From Lepeophtheirus salmonis (lineage: Eukaryota > Arthropoda > Copepoda > Siphonostomatoida > Caligidae), in assembly GCF_016086655.4 (NCBI RefSeq), contig NC_052138.2, positions 30,515,403 through 30,579,402 of the forward strand: DNA of 64,000 bases, written 5' to 3'. Shown here one piece after another: positions 59,652 to 64,000 of the stretch; position 1 is the stretch's first letter; the number at the start of each line of letters is the position of its first letter. Both the position numbers and the translations under genes were made by a program. Below the pieces are notes generated by a model. It was not told the DNA's origin, did not search any database, and was given only the letters and a program-made list of their open reading frames with translations.

Positions 59652-59812
59652 AGGGGTGTCTGGAGGGGGTGGGCTGTAGGGTATGTAGCCTCAAAAAAAA
59701 AAGAAGGAATTTTTGCTTTTTGCTAGGAAATTTAATATTGGAATTTTTTTTTCAAAAATTTAATATAATTTTTCAATTTTTTTCCAAAAAATTTAATATG
59801 TGTACCCCAATT
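59652..59812 (-). repeat. Family B element, left part
   Basis: AGGGGTGTCTGGAGGGGGTG then GGCTGTAGGGTATGTAGCC, the AAGGAATTTTTGCTTTTTGC block and an A/T ladder are present. The other end is lost. Confidence 0.6.
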
Positions 59813-60520
59813 CAGGGGTATTGGTTAGATAATTAGTTATTAGCAATTCCGGAAAAGTCTTAAGAATGTTGGTTTTTCTATAATAAATTTAGTATTCCTG
59901 GAATGATGAAACTGAGAAATAACAAGGGAAATTCTTTGACGACAGCAGACGAGATAAAAAAGATAGTTGATCAAAACAATCGAAGACATAGTATTTCCCG
60001 CTATTTTCTCCAACAATTTTATAGTATTAGTATAGCACAAGGTATATAGTTTGGTATAGCCGTTGTAAAAAAATTCGGTGGTAAGAAAAATAATATATTC
60101 ACACTATTTAAATCTATTTCAAAATGTTATGCAGGAATAAATTTATGTTATTGGAGAAAACGTGAAAGTAAGTGGATTCAAGGGATCAAAGTTCGGAGCA
60201 TACTATCGAATCTTAATCAATTTAAGAATCAATAATTTTGTACTCATAAATTGAATTATAGTCAGAATAATCTCCCAAATCCATCATGAATATTTTGAAA
60301 GACTAAATAAAATTATATTTAAAGATAAATTGAGAATAAAATAATAAATAATAAATTAATATAATTATTTAGTGTAATTATATTACAATTAATATTTAAT
60401 TTTTCTTAAATATTTGAAGCGCCTTCTTTCTTTGTAACATACCTAACTATTACAATTCGAATATTTTGGTCAACTATTTCTTCTATTTTGACGGCGTCAA
60501 CTACTTTTTTACATCATCAC
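59813..60520. other. AT-rich spacer, no gene seen
   Basis: No coding or repeat signal is visible. Confidence 0.4.
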
Positions 60521-60996
60521 TAGTATTGGGGTTCGGGCTGGAAATCCTAGACCGGTCTGAGACATTTATATTTTTTGTTGGACCGAATTAGTTCGGTCCA
60601 TAGAAAAAATCGGTCTAGACCGATTTTACAGATAAATTGTTTATAACATAACATCATATGTCTTTTCTAGTACAATGACGTTAATCGAAGTTTACACAGA
60701 GATAGGTTGGATTAATTTTGATCCCGTCCTCTCTCTTATATGTATACAGTATTTTTTCTAGAAGTTATCGTGTACTGTTGATATTTAAAAAAAAAAAAAA
60801 TGAATGACAGTTGATCTAGAAAAAAAAATGATATGTCATAATATATGAATCCGAAAAAGATCGATCCATAAAATGAAACCGAATCAAAATCGGTCTACAA
60901 AGTGAGACCGAAAAAAATCGATCCACGGTCTGGAAAAAATAACATAGGACCGAACAGAAAATAAAATTCGGTGCTGGACCGAAGCTCAACACTAAT
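60521..60996. repeat. Family F inverted-repeat element, copy 2 (uninterrupted)
   Basis: The ends TAGTATTGGGGTTCGGGCTG and (reverse) ATTAGTGTTGAGCTTCGGTC pair. The interior carries many TCGGTC/GACCGA motifs, several arranged as palindromes such as AATCGGTCTAGACCGATT. It is about 476 bp and non-coding. Confidence 0.6.
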
Positions 60997-61261
60997 CCTC
61001 ACTCAATGTGTATTTTATCTCTATGCTCTCTAACTATATATAATATTAAGTATATAACATAATAAGTTACCAAGGTCGCCCGCAAGTCACAAAGCTAGCT
61101 AGAATTGAGTAAATAGGGATTGCATCATTATTATTAAGCTGTGACGCCATGCTTCGATAGCAAAATAATAACACAATTTGAATATAATGGAATGTTGGCG
61201 GGAGAAACTCCGCCGTATTTTTTTCTTTTTTAAACTAAAAAATAATATTGTTATAATTTCA

Positions 61262-61535
61262 GAGGAGTCCTTAGGATTATATATATTTTTTTTTTTTGGG
61301 GGAAGGGTGGGGATTTTTTTCAAAATTCCATAGCTATTTAAATTTTTTTTCAAAAATCCACACCTGTTCACAAAGTAATTTAATTTTTTTAGAAAAAAAA
61401 TTCAAAAATTTATACCTGTTTAGAAAAAATTTAATTTTTCTAACAAAATTTCAAATACTAAGTTTTCTACTAAAACCAAAAATCCCTTAATTTGGAGGGG
61501 TCTACAGGCCCTCCAACCCACCCTGCGGACGCTTG
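61262..61535 (+). repeat. Family B element, short copy with both ends
   Basis: The left end GAGGAGTCCTTAGGATTATA and the right end CACCCTGCGGACGC bracket about 270 bp including the A/T ladder and AATCCCTTAATTTGGAGGGG. It is the shortest copy with both ends recognisable. Confidence 0.65.
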
Positions 61536-62172
61536 TGAATTTATAATAATATGTGGAAGAGTATACGATAGTCAATAACTTTCATTTTAGTATGAGCTTG
61601 TCAAAATTTCAACATAAAATATTCAGTAATGTAATTTTTTTTTTTTTTGTATTTTCAATATTGAAATTAGTTATTTTTTTTTATTAAATTCAATAAAGTC
61701 AAAGGTACTTTTTGACAAAATAAGTTTTGTAGATATATATTATTTATCTTATCTCTCAAAAATTGTTCCATCTGATTCAAAAAAGGATAATAACTATACA
61801 AACGCTGAACGTTTACCACATAGAGCGCGCACAGATCTTGAAGACTTTCCCTTTATAGGTGCCCAATTTTCGTAACAAAAACAATACAACAAAATATTGT
61901 TCTAATGTAAAATTTAAATTCATTTGTGTATAAATATTAATATTTTTAATCTCATTTTTTTTTCTCTCTCTTTCTTTAGACAGGAACAATTGATTTCAAT
62001 TTTTTTTCCCCATATCTACGTATAAAACTGATGTTTAAATGATATGTTTGTACGGCGTTACTTAGGACATTAAGAAATCAAAATTAATTCTGAACTCTTC
62101 TACTTCAGATAAAACAAAAAATAATGACAATTTGCACATTTTTTTTAAAAGGAGATAATATGTAGTGATGAA
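61536..62172. other. AT-rich spacer, no gene seen
   Basis: It has poly(T) tracts and a CTCTCTCTTTC patch. No coding or repeat signal was found. Confidence 0.4.
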
Positions 62173-62375
62173 AATTGTTTGTATAATGGTCATGTTAAAA
62201 AAAAAACGAAATCAAAAATTAACATGGTAACCCTGACAATTTGAGGAATGTTTTGGAGGAGATCAGCTACAATTAGCTGTGACAAGGGAGGACAACTGCT
62301 TAGGAAAAGAAAATTCATTTTTCAGATTACCAATTCCAAAAAAATGGGTCAGGTAAAAAGTTTATAGGATTTATA
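62173..62375 (+). repeat. Family A element, internally deleted copy
   Basis: The left part (TTGTTTGTATAATGGTCATG, AACATGGTAACCCTGACAAT) is joined directly to the right part (GACAACTGCTTAGGAAAAGA). The middle of about 220 bp is missing. The right end is TTTATAGGATTTATATCAC. Confidence 0.65.
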
Positions 62376-63249
62376 TCACAAATTATAAGGTTAAGAAAAT
62401 AAAAAATTCAAGCTCTGACTGTTGAACTGTCGTTCGCACAACTTTTCTATTATTGTCAAAATCCTTTGTCTGATTCTTTCTTCTTTTATTCTTCACTAAA
62501 CCTTATAATCTCGTTTAAAAAAGGGTGCAAATATACATCACATAAGCATGGATAATAAATCTTATAATTTTACGTTCTTTATTTTGTGTTTTATATGAAG
62601 CAGAATATTTCCGAAATAATTTTTATTTTATAATGTCCCATCATTTTTCAGCCTAAAAAATGGAAATATATCGAGTTCAGAACAAGATACAGAATAAATC
62701 AAAACACTGTTATAATCATAAAAAGGCTTTTTCATAAGTTTTATTAACTTTAATTTAAGGGTAAAAAATGAATGAACAATACTAGTCCCGAATTACTATA
62801 TTCCTAGATATTTCCAAATTCAGGCGACTGAGATTAGTTTTGGATTCTACACTCGAAGATAAATTTGATGTTTGGCTTCAATTCATTTGTGCATAATTGC
62901 TAATTGTTCCTTTGTGTTATCTCTTGCATAGTCCCGCATGAGAACCACTGCCATAGACTCACACATTAAGATTTAGATGTTGCAAACTTAACATTCCTAT
63001 TTTAATGTTCATTATCAACTTTTAATTATATTTGGTAGTCGCGCACTATCGCCAGTATACAAAATGCAGATTAGTATAAGTCAATAGATTATGACCATTT
63101 TGATAATTAGTGATGGATCTTCATGATTATGCACAATCATGATTTCATATCATCCATACTCCAAGTAAGTAACTAGTAATTCTTCCGCAAGTATATACTG
63201 ATAAAAATGAATACACCTCAAAAATGATAAATTAGATTCAAGTTTTTTT
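62376..63249. other. No gene identified
   Basis: This AT-rich stretch separates a family A copy from the right-edge gene. It shows no coding signal. Confidence 0.4.
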
Positions 63250-64000
63250 ATTGGAACCCTTTATTCAAAGTAGGTTGCAATTTTAATACAATTTATATAT
63301 ACAGTAAATTAATGTTTTAAAATCAATGATTCCTTGAGCGAATTATAAACTGATCAGTACCATGATCCAGTCGATATATAGCTTCCGATGCTAGAATTTG
63401 TAAGAAACCCATCCAAGGGCATAGAAAGCATTCTATTGGTTAATATCTAGACAAATATGTGCCCATCTAGAGTCAAATTCGTTTCAGACAATGATACATC
63501 GTATGGGAGATCCGATATCATCCAAATCTAAGAAAATGAAAAAAAATAATATGTTTAATATATACTAATAAAAGATTGGATAACAAAGAATTGCAAGGCA
63601 TTAGTATGATTCAGTGTATTATAAATTATCTGCATGTTTAATCAGTAGACCGTCGTGATTAGAATCACGTTCATCATAAAGGTAGCTTATCAAAATTACA
63701 AGATAAAAGTAATTAAAAATACTGTACCTAAGATTGTCCAATTCATTGTGTAATCGAATAAATGCTGAGTACCTAAGAAGGAAAAAATATACAGTGAGTA
63801 AATACAATAAAAATGTACACACGAATAAATATGTATTTATATATTTTGAGCATTTATCAGTTAATAAAAGTTTCAGCAGAAAGCTATCAGTAGACCGTCG
63901 TGATGAGTATCACGATCATCATATGGAAAGAACTATTAATTCATAGGTAATTTAGTATTTACTTACTGCTTTTTAGGAATTTGATGGGCATCGGAACTCA
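63250..64000 (-). CDS. 3' end of an unidentified gene, last three exons (partial)
   Basis: Three exon-like segments are visible on the minus strand. The first is the end of an exon at 64000-63967 with donor GCA|GTAAGT. The second is a 45-nt micro-exon at 63772-63728, with acceptor CCTTCTTAG and donor CTTAG|GTACAG. The third is a terminal exon from 63527 with acceptor TTTTCTTAG and two AATAAA signals near 63268 and 63256. Joining them in phase 2 gives SSDAHQIPKKQYSAF, then IRLHNELDNLRFG and a stop. Ending in Phe-Gly-stop is the pattern of an alpha-amidated RFamide-type neuropeptide, and the penultimate Arg codon is split between bases 2 and 3, as in NPY/NPF genes. Against that, the usual RPRF motif and tyrosines are missing. 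A second frame is also open across the junctions. The gene is real with moderate confidence; its identity is not established. Confidence 0.45.
63251..63273 (-). terminator. Paired poly(A) signals of the right-edge gene
   Basis: On the minus strand two AATAAA hexamers lie 12 nt apart (TTTGAATAAAGGGTTCCAATAAA) about 250 nt after the proposed stop, which fits a 3' UTR end. Confidence 0.45.
63642..63925. repeat. Direct repeat of about 34 bp flanking the micro-exon
   Basis: ATCAGTAGACCGTCGTGATT at 63642 and ATCAGTAGACCGTCGTGATG at 63887 continue to a near-identical ATCACGNTCATCATA. Each unit also contains the small hairpin CGTGAT-N3-ATCACG. The copies lie in the two introns either side of the 45-nt exon. 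Confidence 0.7.

Overview
The window is eukaryotic nuclear DNA, roughly one third G+C by eye. It holds one well-supported host gene with spliced exons, and most of the rest is decayed transposable elements and small inverted-repeat elements in many families. The GT-AG introns, several Tc1/mariner lineages, metazoan Ty3/gypsy remnants and the protein-level similarity of the kinase gene point to an arthropod. A crustacean, perhaps a copepod such as a sea louse, is my inference and was not tested.

Host genes. The anchor is a minus-strand, six-exon SNRK (SNF-related serine/threonine kinase) gene at 53751-49912. All splice phases join cleanly and the predicted protein is 910 aa. A second minus-strand gene enters from the right edge (64000-63250): the end of one exon, a 45-nt micro-exon and a terminal exon with poly(A) signals. 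Its best reading frame ends in Arg-Phe-Gly-stop. A possible exon (14489-14658) and a THAP-like fragment (2445-2696) are weaker.

Mobile elements from left to right: a nested set of small inverted-repeat elements (182-1118); a BED-finger/CGGBP1-like hAT relic (3795-4225); a dead mariner (about 6330-7460); a deleted mariner with both ends (9916-10763); a hAT 3' relic (18290-19204); a dead Ty3/gypsy element (about 20440-24200); a decayed mariner (25696-26690); a nearly complete 1,278-bp mariner with matching ends (28405-29682); a deleted mariner with an internal fold-back (33135-33915); a LINE 3' fragment (about 36355-36990); and a gypsy reverse-transcriptase fragment (40190-40560).

I grouped the small repeats into families A to H by comparing copies inside the window. 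A: about 420 bp, ends AATCCGGTGT. B: ends GGGCGTCCGCAGG with an A/T-ladder core. C: about 390 bp, ends GAGTTGAGTAGTTTGTAATG. D: about 105 bp, seen in opposite orientations. E: about 190 bp, ending CACCCTG-TA. F: ends ATTAGTGTTGAGCTTCGG. G: 501 bp, inserted in F. H: ends GGACATWTTGCCTTAA. Upstream of SNRK lie a three-copy tandem repeat of about 180 bp and a cluster of GAGCG-N6-CGCTC palindromes. I saw no rRNA, tRNA or CRISPR. The remaining long stretches are AT-rich DNA in which I see no gene.
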